Assembly (NCBI GenBank): GCA_002449955.1
Contig: DJYD01000060.1
Coordinates: 1-60,957, forward strand
From: Lachnospiraceae bacterium UBA6987
Lineage (GTDB): Bacteria > Bacillota > Clostridia > Lachnospirales > Lachnospiraceae
Length of the DNA: 60,957 bases
Reading direction: 5' to 3'
In this document: piece after piece, positions 32,875 to 40,807 of the stretch
Position numbering within the stretch: the stretch's first letter is position 1
Layout of the letters: each line of letters begins with the position of its first letter
The notes under the pieces: generated by a model
Databases searched by the model: none
What the model was told of the DNA's origin: nothing
Seen by the model: the letters and a program-made list of their open reading frames with translations, nothing else
Made by a program: the position numbers and the translations under genes

Positions 32875-33948
32875 ATGTTTGAACAGTGTCAGGACGTGGT
32901 CAAACATTATGAAGAAATACAGGCAGAACTCGCCAGTCCGGATGTTACACTGGATCAGAACCGTTTCCGGAAACTGATGAAGGAACAAAGCAGTCTGGAG
33001 GAGCTTGTTGCCACATATAAAGAATACCTGAAGGCCCTCTCTGATCAGAAGGATGCGGTCGCGATGCTGGAAGATGAGAAGGATGAAGAGATGCGAAGCC
33101 TCCTTAAAGAGGAGCTTCAGGAAGCGGAGAGTGCCGAGAAAAAACTGGAGCATCAATTGAAGATCCTGCTCCTGCCGAAGGACCCGAATGATGACCGCAA
33201 TATCATGCTGGAGATCCGGGCCGGCGCCGGTGGAGATGAGGCAGCCTTTTTTGCACAGGAGCTCTATCGGATGTATTGCCATTATGCAGAAGCAAATCGC
33301 TGGAAAGTGGAGATGATCTCCTTGAGTGAGACGGGCCTTGGCGGCTTCAAGGAAGTTGTCGCGATGATCACCGGCAAGGGCGCCTATTCCAAGATGAAGT
33401 ACGAAAGCGGTGTGCACAGGGTCCAGCGCGTGCCGGAGACCGAATCCGGCGGCCGTATCCATACGTCTACGGCGACGGTGGCCGTCATGCCCGAGGCGGA
33501 GGAGGTGGACGTGGTCATCGACCCGAATGACATCCGCATCGACGTCATGCGTGCCTCCGGAAACGGCGGCCAGTGCGTGAATACCACGGACTCCGCGGTG
33601 AGACTGACGCACTATCCCACGGGCATCGTCATTTACAGCCAGACGGAAAAATCGCAGCTGCAGAACAAGGAAAAGGCTTTCCGCCTGCTGCGATCCAAGC
33701 TGTACGAGCTGGAACTGGAGAAGCAGCACAGCGCCGAAGCGGAGGCGCGCCGCAGTCAGATCGGCACCGGTGACCGCAGCGAGAAGATCCGTACCTATAA
33801 TTTCCCCCAGAGCCGTGTCACGGATCACCGGATCCATTTGACCCTTTACAAGATCGGTGATATCATGAACGGAGACCTGCAGGAACTGATCGACAGCCTC
33901 ACCTCAGCCGACCAGGCCGCGAAGCTGGCGAAGCTTAGCGAAAGCTGA
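32875..33948 (+). CDS. prfA: Peptide chain release factor 1
   Basis: A 357-residue class I release factor. It shows the GGQ loop RASGNGGQCVNTTDSAVRLTH (split: GGQ near 227-229) and the RF1-type codon-reading region RVPETESGGRIHTSTATVAV near 186-205. ATG at 32875 lies six bases behind AGGAGG, which rules out the upstream ATG at 32851. It recognises UAA and UAG and is methylated by PrmC encoded just upstream. Length is normal. Confidence 0.96.
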   Translation: MFEQCQDVVKHYEEIQAELASPDVTLDQNRFRKLMKEQSSLEELVATYKEYLKALSDQKDAVAMLEDEKDEEMRSLLKEELQEAESAEKKLEHQLKILLLPKDPNDDRNIMLEIRAGAGGDEAAFFAQELYRMYCHYAEANRWKVEMISLSETGLGGFKEVVAMITGKGAYSKMKYESGVHRVQRVPETESGGRIHTSTATVAVMPEAEEVDVVIDPNDIRIDVMRASGNGGQCVNTTDSAVRLTHYPTGIVIYSQTEKSQLQNKEKAFRLLRSKLYELELEKQHSAEAEARRSQIGTGDRSEKIRTYNFPQSRVTDHRIHLTLYKIGDIMNGDLQELIDSLTSADQAAKLAKLSES

Positions 33949-33984
33949 GGGATTAAGCAGCTCCTGCAGTCAGCAGCGCGGACA

Positions 33985-34010
33985 TAAAAAAAGCAGGTCC
34001 GAAGACCTGC
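33985..34010 (-). terminator. Terminator of tRNA-Val
   Basis: GCAGGTC (33993-33999) pairs with GACCTGC (34004-34010). On the minus strand the hairpin is followed by seven T residues (plus 33986-33992). Confidence 0.85.
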
Positions 34011-34016
34011 GGTTCG

Positions 34017-34090
34017 TGGAAGCAATGGGGCTCGAACCCATGACCTCTCGCGTGTGAGGCGAACGCTCATCCCAGCTGAGCTATGCTTCC
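34017..34090 (-). tRNA. tRNA-Val (anticodon CAC)
   Basis: On the minus strand the acceptor stem GGAAGCA/TGCTTCC closes a full cloverleaf: D-arm GCTC...GAGC, anticodon stem TTCGC... with loop CTCACAC (anticodon CAC, plus 34054-34056), and T-arm ATGGG-TTCGAGC-CCCAT. The discriminator is A at 34017, and the CCA end is not encoded. It reads GUG codons. A promoter lies upstream at 34112-34139 and a terminator downstream, so it is a single-gene unit between prfA and argS. Confidence 0.96.
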
Positions 34091-34111
34091 TTGCTGACGT
34101 CAGCATAGGTC

Positions 34112-34139
34112 ATTATATCATAGTTTTTCTGAATTGCAA
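34112..34139 (-). promoter_or_regulatory. Promoter of tRNA-Val
   Basis: On the minus strand TTGCAA (plus 34134-34139) and TATAAT (plus 34112-34117) are 16 bases apart, about 20 bases from the mature 5' end. Confidence 0.75.
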
Positions 34140-34166
34140 GCGAAAAATGATAAAAGGAAGTAGGAA

Positions 34167-35939
34167 ATGAAAACTTTATTGCAGCAAATGACAGAAGCGG
34201 CGGCTGCGGCCTTCTCAGCGTGCGGTCTTGAACCTGCACTCGGCAAGGTCAATCTGTCAAATCGACCGGATCTGTGTGAATATCAGTGCAACGGCGCCAT
34301 GGCAGCGGCAAAGCAGCTGCACCGGAACCCTTTTGAAATTGCGGAAGAAGTCGCAAAGAGGCTAAGCAGTAATCCGCTGTTTGCGAAAGCGGAGGCGGTA
34401 AGGCCCGGCTTTATCAATCTGACCCTTGCTCCTGAAGCGATTTCAGACTATCTGAATGCAAGAAGGGACGATGTTCTCCTAGGGGCGGAAGCTGTCGGGG
34501 CCGGCCGGACGATCATCTTAGACTATGGCGGCGCCAATGTGGCAAAGCCCCTGCATGTCGGGCACCTGCGCTCCGCGATCATCGGTGAATCCTTAAAGCG
34601 CATCTGCCGTTTCCTGGGCTTCCATGCGATCGGCGATGTGCACCTCGGCGACTGGGGCCTGCAGATGGGCCTGATCATCGAAGAGCTGAAGGAACGGAAA
34701 CCGGAGCTGCCGTACTTCGATCCGTCACATGTGGGCGAGTATCCCGCGGAGGCACCCTTTACCATTGGCGATCTCGAGGAGATTTATCCTACGGCGAGCG
34801 CTCGCTCCAAGGAGGATGAGGCCTTTGCCGCCAAGGCTCATGAGGCGACCTTCCGCCTGCAGAACGGCGATCCCGGTTACACGGCCCTGTTCCGTCATAT
34901 CGTGAACGTGTCTGTCGCCGACCTCAAGAAAAACTACGGCAACCTGAATGTGACCTTTGACCTGTGGAAGGGCGAAAGCGACGCACAGGCCTATATCCCC
35001 GCCATGATGGAGGACTTCCGGAAGAAGGGCATCCTCAGACAGAGTGAGGGCGCGATGGTCATCGACGTTGCCGAGGAAAGCGATACGAAGGAGGTTCCGC
35101 CCTGCCTCGTGCAGAAATCCGACGGCGCCTACCTTTACGCGACCACCGATCTTGCGACGATCGTGCAGCGTGAGAAGGACTATCATCCCGATGAGTACTT
35201 CTACGTGACGGACAAACGCCAGGCCATGCATTTCCTGCAGGTCTTCCGTGCCGCAAGGAAGGCGGGGCTGGTTCGTGAGGACACCATCATGACGCACCTG
35301 GGCTTCGGCACCATGAACGGCAAGGACGGAAAGCCCTTCAAGACCCGCTCGGGGGGTGTGATGCGGCTTGAGTACCTTCTGGAAGACGTGACAAACGCTG
35401 TTTATGAGCGCATGGCGGATTCGGACATGCCCGAGGAGGAGAAGAGAAGCGCCTCTAAAATCGTCGGTCTTGCGGCGTTAAAGTACGGCGACTTATCGAA
35501 TCAGGCCACGAAGGACTACGTTTTCGATATGGACCGCTTTACCTCCTTTGAAGGCAACACCGGCCCGTATATCCTCTACACCATCGTCCGCATTGCCTCT
35601 ATCCTGAAGCGCTTTGCGGCGCAGGAAGGGATAAATGAGGACGCCCTGCCGAAGGAGATCCTGCCAGCCGGAGACGCCGGCGAAAAAGCCCTGCAGCGCC
35701 TGCTGACCGGCGCCGGCGAGGTGATCACGGCAGCCTATGCCGAAAAGGCCCCGCATAAACTGTGCCTGTTTATCTACGACGTGGCCAACGCCTTCAATTC
35801 CTTCTATCACGAGCACCGCATTCTGACAGAGGAAGATCAGGAGAGGAAAGCTTCCTGGATCGCCCTGCTCGCGGAAACAAAGCGCGTGCTGAATGTGATG
35901 ATTGACCTGCTGGGTTTCGAAGCCCCGGAAAGAATGTAA
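34167..35939 (+). CDS. argS: Arginyl-tRNA synthetase
   Basis: The 590-residue class I enzyme has an N-terminal tRNA D-loop recognition domain (about 1-110), the HIGH-type motif PLHVGHLRSAIIGES (near 134), the catalytic Rossmann fold with VTDKRQAMHFLQVF near 350, and a helical DALR anticodon-binding domain (about 475-590). As is common in ArgS, the KMSKS loop is not canonical (the region reads NGKDGKPFKTRSGGVM). AGGAAG precedes the ATG. A palindromic repeat follows the stop. Confidence 0.96.
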   Translation: MKTLLQQMTEAAAAAFSACGLEPALGKVNLSNRPDLCEYQCNGAMAAAKQLHRNPFEIAEEVAKRLSSNPLFAKAEAVRPGFINLTLAPEAISDYLNARRDDVLLGAEAVGAGRTIILDYGGANVAKPLHVGHLRSAIIGESLKRICRFLGFHAIGDVHLGDWGLQMGLIIEELKERKPELPYFDPSHVGEYPAEAPFTIGDLEEIYPTASARSKEDEAFAAKAHEATFRLQNGDPGYTALFRHIVNVSVADLKKNYGNLNVTFDLWKGESDAQAYIPAMMEDFRKKGILRQSEGAMVIDVAEESDTKEVPPCLVQKSDGAYLYATTDLATIVQREKDYHPDEYFYVTDKRQAMHFLQVFRAARKAGLVREDTIMTHLGFGTMNGKDGKPFKTRSGGVMRLEYLLEDVTNAVYERMADSDMPEEEKRSASKIVGLAALKYGDLSNQATKDYVFDMDRFTSFEGNTGPYILYTIVRIASILKRFAAQEGINEDALPKEILPAGDAGEKALQRLLTGAGEVITAAYAEKAPHKLCLFIYDVANAFNSFYHEHRILTEEDQERKASWIALLAETKRVLNVMIDLLGFEAPERM

Positions 35940-35960
35940 AATAATTAAACGCTGTTAATC

Positions 35961-36008
35961 ACCTCATCCGTCAGCTGCGCTGACACCTTCCCCTAAAGGG
36001 GAAGGCAA
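35961..36008. repeat. Intergenic palindromic repeat (REP-like)
   Basis: Two adjacent hairpins, GTCAGC-TGC-GCTGAC (35970-35984) and CCTTCCCC-TAAA-GGGGAAGG (35986-36005), are preceded by CCTCATCC. I recall near-identical strings scattered between genes in gut Clostridia, so this is probably a dispersed repeat. Only one copy lies in the window. Confidence 0.65.
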
Positions 36009-36023
36009 GAAAGGAGTACCGAA

Positions 36024-36281
36024 ATGAAATATACCTATAAGTGCAAAGGAACCTGTGCCGTAACGATCTCACTGGAGATCGATGAGGAAAAGAAGCTGCA
36101 CAACGTGCAGTTCATTGGCGGCTGCGACGGCAACCACAAGGGCATCGTCCGCCTCGTGGAAGGCGAAGATGCCGGAAAAGTAGCGGAAAGACTGGCGGGA
36201 ACGACCTGCGGCCCGCGTCCGACTTCCTGTCCTGACCAGCTGGCCAAGGCGATCGAAGCCGCGCTTGCCGAAGCGGTCTGA
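36024..36281 (+). CDS. TSCPD domain protein (TIGR03905 family)
   Basis: An 85-residue protein with the pattern of the small TSCPD family: KCKGTCAVTISLEID at the start, GGCDGNHKGI in the middle and the Cys-rich close TTCGPRPTSCPDQLAKAI. The TSCPD segment also occurs at the C-terminus of some ribonucleotide reductases, where the Cys residues bind zinc. The role of the stand-alone protein is unknown. AAAGGAG precedes the ATG, and a terminator follows at 36384. Confidence 0.88.
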   Translation: MKYTYKCKGTCAVTISLEIDEEKKLHNVQFIGGCDGNHKGIVRLVEGEDAGKVAERLAGTTCGPRPTSCPDQLAKAIEAALAEAV

Positions 36282-36320
36282 GAGCGAAAAACAGATCGGA
36301 TTCAATCAAAAGCAGAAATA

Positions 36321-36363
36321 ACAAGTCCCCGGGACCAGATTTACATCTGAGCCCGGGGCTTGT
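36321..36363. other. Long hairpin after the TSCPD gene
   Basis: ACAAGTCCCCGGG (36321-36333) pairs with CCCGGGGCTTGT (36352-36363) with one bulge. No T run follows, so it may stabilise the mRNA end. Confidence 0.55.
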
Positions 36364-36383
36364 CCTACTATAGAGTTTGCAGG

Positions 36384-36416
36384 ACGAAGACAGCATCACT
36401 GCGTCTTCGTTTATTT
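36384..36416 (+). terminator. Terminator of the TSCPD transcript
   Basis: ACGAAGAC (36384-36391) pairs with GTCTTCGT (36403-36410), and TTATTTG follows. It abuts the end of the convergent DUF1445 gene. Confidence 0.6.
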
Positions 36417-37238
36417 GTTTTTCATTTCCTCCAGATAATCGTTCAGCTCGGCATTGACGATGTCTGTGATGAACATATGTCCGGGGGCGTGTGTAATGAC
36501 GATGGGCGGCTTGGCGTTCTCAACGGCGGCCTGAGGGGTCACGCCGCAGGGCCAGAAGACCGGGATCTCGCCGGGATAGATGTCTACCGCCTCGCCGTAA
36601 TCCGGCTTCATCACGTCCTTGATGCCTACGGCTTCGGCAGGTCCCATGTGGATCGGGGCGCCGTGCACATTCGGCATCTTGTAGGTGATCTGGTAGGCCT
36701 TCCAGGCGTTTTCCGGGGTCATCGGCCGCATGGAGCAGACCATGGGACCAGAGAAGGGACCGGCAGGCTTCGTGGGGAAGGCCGGCATCTTGTACATGGG
36801 AACATTCCTTCCCTGCGCGATGTGGCGGACCTCGATGCCTTCGCGCATCAGCGCTTCTTCGAAGGAGAAGGAGCAGCCGATCAGGAAGCCGACGTAGCCT
36901 TCCTTCCAGTATTCGGAGGCGTCGGTGATCTCTTTGACGAATACACCGTTCTCATAGATCCGGTAGCGGGGAATGTCGGTGCAGATGTTCGCGCCTTCAC
37001 CCATGGCGTGAGTCAGCGGTTCCTTGCCTTTGATGATCTCGAGGACGGGGCAGGGGAAGGGGTTTAACTTGGTGTATTCTTCGAAATCACCGGCATATTC
37101 CGGAGGAAGGATCACCAGATTTGCCTGGGCATAGCCGGCGCACATGCCGGCCGTAGGGAAATCAATCTTGCCTTCACGGATGAGCTGTCTTACTTCCGCG
37201 GGTTTCATGTTGATGTAGGGGGTAATATCAAACGCCAT
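36411..37238 (-). CDS. DUF1445 (UPF0317) putative hydro-lyase
   Basis: A 275-residue cytoplasmic protein of the YcsI/UPF0317 family, with the family segments IREGKIDFPTAGMCAGYAQANLVILP (split over residues 20-45), GCSFSFEEAL near 138 and HAPGHMFITD near 248. The mammalian D-glutamate cyclase carries a related domain. In B. subtilis ycsI lies with ycsF and kipIA, the same company as here, so a role in 5-oxoproline or D-glutamate metabolism is likely. It is the last gene of the minus-strand pxp operon, 12 bases after pxpC. Confidence 0.87.
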   Translation of the reverse strand: MAFDITPYINMKPAEVRQLIREGKIDFPTAGMCAGYAQANLVILPPEYAGDFEEYTKLNPFPCPVLEIIKGKEPLTHAMGEGANICTDIPRYRIYENGVFVKEITDASEYWKEGYVGFLIGCSFSFEEALMREGIEVRHIAQGRNVPMYKMPAFPTKPAGPFSGPMVCSMRPMTPENAWKAYQITYKMPNVHGAPIHMGPAEAVGIKDVMKPDYGEAVDIYPGEIPVFWPCGVTPQAAVENAKPPIVITHAPGHMFITDIVNAELNDYLEEMKNK

Positions 37239-37250
37239 ATTGATCCTCCT

Positions 37251-38204
37251 TTATGTACGGTCACGTTTGAAAAAATCGGTGATCATCTGAAAATACTGCT
37301 GCTCGAGACGCAGCGCGTTCTGGGCTTGTTCCACTGTGATGGGAACGAAATTCACCTTGTCGCCGCCCTTTAACTGTCCGAGGAAGCGGAAATCCACCGA
37401 GCAGACGGTTGCGATCTTGGTGTATCCGCCGGTCGTCTGCCTGTCTGCCGCCATAATGATGGGCTTGCCCGCGGAGGGAACCTGTATGGCGCCGAAGGCG
37501 ATGCCGTCGGAGATGATGTCGCCGCCGTTTTTGTGTTCGACAATGGGACCTTCGAGGCGGCAGCCCATACGGTCGAATTCCGCGCTGACGGTATACACCT
37601 CGCTGCAGAAGGTCTTAATGCCTTCCTCCGTGAAATGATCGTCCTGCGGTCCGAGGATCACATGCAGTTCATACTGCTTCTGTGGGGTAAAATCGATGCC
37701 GAGTCTGCGTCTTTCCGGGAAATCGAGATCCGGTTTCGGCTCACGGAAGGAAAGCTCGTCGCCGGCTTCCAGCTTACGCCCCTTGAAACCGCCTATTTTT
37801 GCTTTGAGGTAAGTGGAGCGGCTCCCCATGACGGGCGGGATATCGAGCCCTCCGGCAAAGGCAAGGTAGGCCCGGCAGCCGTTCCGTATCCCTAAGAAGC
37901 GGATCGTCTGACCGGCTTCGACCTTAACGGCCTGATAGCGGGGCATGGGCTTTCCGTCAAGCGTGGCTCCGAGATCCCCGCCGGTCAGGGCAACGTAATT
38001 GGTCTCGTCAAAGGCGAGCTGCGGTCCCATGATGGTGATCTCCAGGACTGCCTCGCCGGGATCGTTGTCCAGCAGGAGATTGGCAAGCTTCATGCTGCGC
38101 GGGTCCATGGCGCCGGCTACAGGCACGCCGAACTGCTGATAGCCGAAGCGTCCGAGGTCCTGAACGGTGGTCTGCACGCCGGGCTGTATAACACGGATAC
38201 TCAT
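37251..38204 (-). CDS. pxpC: 5-oxoprolinase subunit C (KipA)
   Basis: A 317-residue biotin-dependent-carboxylase-like protein of the KipA/PxpC family, with VIQPGVQTTVQDLGRFGYQ at the start, FGVPVAGAMDPRSM and MAADRQTTGGYTKIATV near 255. With PxpA and PxpB it hydrolyses 5-oxoproline to glutamate using ATP. ATG at 38204 follows GGAGG and lies one base from the pxpB stop. The longer frame upstream to 38342 overlaps pxpB and is not coding. Confidence 0.93.
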   Translation of the reverse strand: MSIRVIQPGVQTTVQDLGRFGYQQFGVPVAGAMDPRSMKLANLLLDNDPGEAVLEITIMGPQLAFDETNYVALTGGDLGATLDGKPMPRYQAVKVEAGQTIRFLGIRNGCRAYLAFAGGLDIPPVMGSRSTYLKAKIGGFKGRKLEAGDELSFREPKPDLDFPERRRLGIDFTPQKQYELHVILGPQDDHFTEEGIKTFCSEVYTVSAEFDRMGCRLEGPIVEHKNGGDIISDGIAFGAIQVPSAGKPIIMAADRQTTGGYTKIATVCSVDFRFLGQLKGGDKVNFVPITVEQAQNALRLEQQYFQMITDFFKRDRT

Positions 38205-38205
38205 G

Positions 38206-38937
38206 TCAGGCCTCCTTCCTTGCATGCGTCTTGACGACGTAGGTGCCGGCTTCGACTTCCTGCAGTATCGCATCGTATTCAGTCTGCGTGACCGGGAAGA
38301 ACTGGATGTACTGTCCGGCTTCCGGAAGGATCGGCGTTTCACGCTCCGGATCGTACATCTTTACCGGCGTGCGGCCGATCAGCTGCCAGCCGCCCGGTGA
38401 ATCGATGGGATAGACGCCGGTCTGCGTGCCGGCAATGCCGACGGAACCGGCCGGGATCTTCATGCGGGGTGCCTTAAGACGCGGCGCGGCGATTTTTTCA
38501 CTCATGCCGCCGAGATAGGTAAAGCCGGGCGTGAAGCCGAGCATGTAGATCAGGTATTCCGCAGAAGAGTGGATTTTTACGACCTCATCCTCGCTGATTC
38601 CGGCGTTTTCCGCAACGAAAGCAAGGTCAGGACCCATTTCCCCGCCGTAAAGAACGGGAATTTCGAGCACGGGGCTTGGCGGAATTTCGATTTCACCCAT
38701 TTCATTCAGCAGCTGCTCAAGTTTCATGCGGATCTGCGCATAAGGAATCACAGACGGATCATAATGAACCATCAGAGAACGGTAGGTAGGGACAGTCTCC
38801 ACGATGCCGGGGATCCCGGCTTTCTCAAGGGCAATCTTATACGCCCGGATGTCGTGGTTGATGGCTTCATTGATCGCGTTCCCGAATTCCACGGACAGAG
38901 AGGTGTCTCCTGTAAGTAAAAAACGTACGTTATTCAT
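38206..38937 (-). CDS. pxpB: 5-oxoprolinase subunit B (KipI)
   Basis: A 243-residue protein of the KipI/PxpB (AHS1) family, with VEFGNAIN near 15, VHYDP near 57, YMLGFTPGFTYLGGMSEKI (near 135-153) and PAGSVGIAGTQTGVYPIDSPGGW (split; near 168-190). In B. subtilis KipI also inhibits the sporulation kinase KinA. ATG at 38937 is eight bases behind AGG, and the frame extends upstream without homology. It is coupled to pxpC by a one-base gap. Confidence 0.93.
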   Translation of the reverse strand: MNNVRFLLTGDTSLSVEFGNAINEAINHDIRAYKIALEKAGIPGIVETVPTYRSLMVHYDPSVIPYAQIRMKLEQLLNEMGEIEIPPSPVLEIPVLYGGEMGPDLAFVAENAGISEDEVVKIHSSAEYLIYMLGFTPGFTYLGGMSEKIAAPRLKAPRMKIPAGSVGIAGTQTGVYPIDSPGGWQLIGRTPVKMYDPERETPILPEAGQYIQFFPVTQTEYDAILQEVEAGTYVVKTHARKEA

Positions 38938-38956
38938 AGGCATATCCTCATATATT

Positions 38957-38986
38957 GCCCCTTCCCGGGGAAGAAAGAGAAGGGGC
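38957..38986 (-). other. Hairpin between NRAMP remnant and pxpB
   Basis: GCCCCTTC (38957-38964) pairs with GAAGGGGC (38979-38986). No T tract is seen, and it lies just ahead of the pxpB ribosome binding site. Confidence 0.5.
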
Positions 38987-38997
38987 ACGGGTCGGCA

Positions 38998-39779
38998 TTA
39001 TTTGAATAGATTGGCCAGGTTCGGCAGAGCGGTGACGGCAATATAAGCGGCGATGGCAGCAACGATCCAGCCAAGGACCGTAAGATACATCGGATGCTTG
39101 TAGTCGCCGACGACCTGTTTCTTATGGGCACCGAGAAGCACGCAGCAAAGGGAGATCGGAAGGATCAGTCCGTTTACCGCACCGGCAAGAATAACCATTT
39201 TTGCCGCGCCGACGGGAACCAGAACCATGATCAGGGTCGAGAAGGCAATAAAGCCGACAATGAACCAGCGTTCGTTTGCCTTCACGAAGCGATTGATGCT
39301 GCCGAGGAAGGAAACGGAGGTATAGGCGGCGCCGATAACGGAAGTGATACCGGCGGAGAAGAGGCCGATGCCGAAGAGGATACGACCGGCGTTGCCGATC
39401 GCTAAGGTAAAGGCTTCAGAAGCGGGATTGGAAGCAGCAATGATTGCCGCAGCATTTCCGGCAGCCATAGAGCACACGCCTAAGACCGCAAGGAAGAGCA
39501 GGATACGCACGGTGCCGGAAACGGCAATACCGGTGCGGACGGATCTGCGGAAGTAAGAAACATCTTCCTGACGCCCGCCGTAGCCGGCATCCAGCAAACG
39601 GTGTGCACCCGAGAAAGTAATATACCCGCCGCAGGAACCGCCAAGCAGAGTCAGGATGACGGGGACCATATCAAGCGGTTTTTCCGGGGTTAAAATGTGG
39701 ATGAATGCATCCCCTACAGGAGGTTTTGAACGGATGCAGACGTAAAGCATGACGGCGATAATGACCAGACCGGGCTTTC
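38998..39779 (-). pseudogene. 5'-truncated NRAMP-type transporter (YcsG-like) remnant
   Basis: The reading frame gives about 250 residues matching the C-terminal part of YcsG-like NRAMP transporters (LLGGSCGGYITFSGAHRLLDAG near 34, then five membrane segments). NRAMP proteins are about 400 residues, and the first six or so membrane helices, including the metal-binding DPG and MPH motifs, are missing. Homologous sequence (KPGLVIIAVMLYV) begins directly behind the pxpA stop at 39780 in a different frame, and there is no ribosome binding site before the first ATG at 39750. The full gene occupies this spot in related operons (ycsF-ycsG). This looks like a deletion that removed the 5' half, although an assembly collapse is possible. 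Confidence 0.75.
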
Positions 39780-40547
39780 TCAGACGATCTCGGAAATGGG
39801 GACGATGGAGACGCCTTCCGCTTCCAGGCGGGCTCTGATATTTTTCACGAACGCGAGAGCCGAGGGATTGTCACCGTGGACGCAGATGGAGTCGGCTGAC
39901 AGAGGAACTTCTTCGCCGGTAATGGCAGTGACGAAACCTTCCTTGACCATGCGTATGGTGCGGGAAATGGCTTCTTCCGTATCATGGATCACGGCACCGG
40001 GGAGTTTACGAGGCACAAGTGTGCCGTCTGCCTGGTAGGCACGGTCGGCAAAGACTTCACTGGCGACCTTAAGCCCGGCTTCTTTTCCGGCTTCGATCAT
40101 CAGGCTGTTCGCAAGGCCGAGCAGGATGATCCGGTCGTCAACATCACAGATCGCTTCGGCAATGGCCATGGCAAGGGCTTTGTCTTTGGCTGCCATGTTG
40201 TACAGCGCACCGTGCGGTTTGCAGTGCTGCAGCGTCAGGCCGTACGTACGGGTGAAAGCCTGAAGCGCGCCTAACTGGTATTTGACATAGGCTTTGGCTT
40301 CTTTCGGCATGCAGACCATGTTGCGGCGGCCGAAGCCCATGAGGTCCGGATAGCCGGGGTGCGCACCGACCGCGACACCGGCTGTTTTCGCAATCCGAAC
40401 GGTTTCCTCCATGACCAACGGATCGCCGGCATGATAGCCGCAGGCGACGTTAGCCGAAGAGACGAATTCCAGGATCTCGGCGTCCATACCGATCTTGTAG
40501 GCACCAAAGCTTTCGCCAAGATCGCTGTTCATGTCAACTTTGTACAT
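39780..40547 (-). CDS. pxpA: 5-oxoprolinase subunit A (LamB/YcsF family)
   Basis: A 255-residue protein with the family opening DMNSDLGESFGAYKIGMD, NVACGYHAGDP (near 34), GAHPGYPDLMGFGRR (near 61) and HCKPHGALYNM (near 107). It is the catalytic subunit of the PxpABC 5-oxoprolinase. Length and C-terminus (ICVHGDNPSALAF) are normal, so it is intact despite the truncated gene fused behind it. AAGGAG precedes the ATG. It is the first gene of the minus-strand operon. Confidence 0.93.
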   Translation of the reverse strand: MYKVDMNSDLGESFGAYKIGMDAEILEFVSSANVACGYHAGDPLVMEETVRIAKTAGVAVGAHPGYPDLMGFGRRNMVCMPKEAKAYVKYQLGALQAFTRTYGLTLQHCKPHGALYNMAAKDKALAMAIAEAICDVDDRIILLGLANSLMIEAGKEAGLKVASEVFADRAYQADGTLVPRKLPGAVIHDTEEAISRTIRMVKEGFVTAITGEEVPLSADSICVHGDNPSALAFVKNIRARLEAEGVSIVPISEIV

Positions 40548-40681
40548 CTTCTTCTCCTTTCTGTGTGATATGTTAAAATAATTTTTTACGTAGACGGCAA
40601 AAAACGAAGATTTGCATAATGTGAATGATATTGGCTGGACATTTTGTGAATTATCTATTAAAATACTAATAAATAATTGCA

Positions 40682-40807
40682 GATCTAACTGTTGCAGAGA
40701 TCGCGGGACGCTGCGGATTCAACAATGTTAGCTATTATACGAAGATATTCAGAGAGAAGGTGGGGATAACACCGCGGCAGTACCGCAAGGAAAACAGCCG
40801 TTTATGA
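40682..40807 (+). pseudogene. C-terminal fragment of an AraC-family regulator
   Basis: A short open frame reads DLTVAEIAGRCGFNNVSYYT, followed by KIFREKVGITPRQYRKENSRL and a stop at 40805. This is the second helix-turn-helix of an AraC/XylS protein. The frame is closed upstream at 40670 and no rest of the gene is present, so only about 41 codons of a regulator remain. Its end overlaps the stop of the LysR gene by three bases. Confidence 0.85.

Noticed and set aside
34017..34090. tRNA-Val as an attachment site of a genomic island
   Set aside because: No integrase or direct repeat of its 3' end is visible, and both neighbours (prfA, argS) are core genes.
39748..39783. Programmed frameshift joining pxpA to the NRAMP frame
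   Set aside because: The two frames overlap out of phase, but the missing NRAMP N-terminus is not encoded in pxpA, so a frameshift would not restore a transporter. No slippery site is seen.
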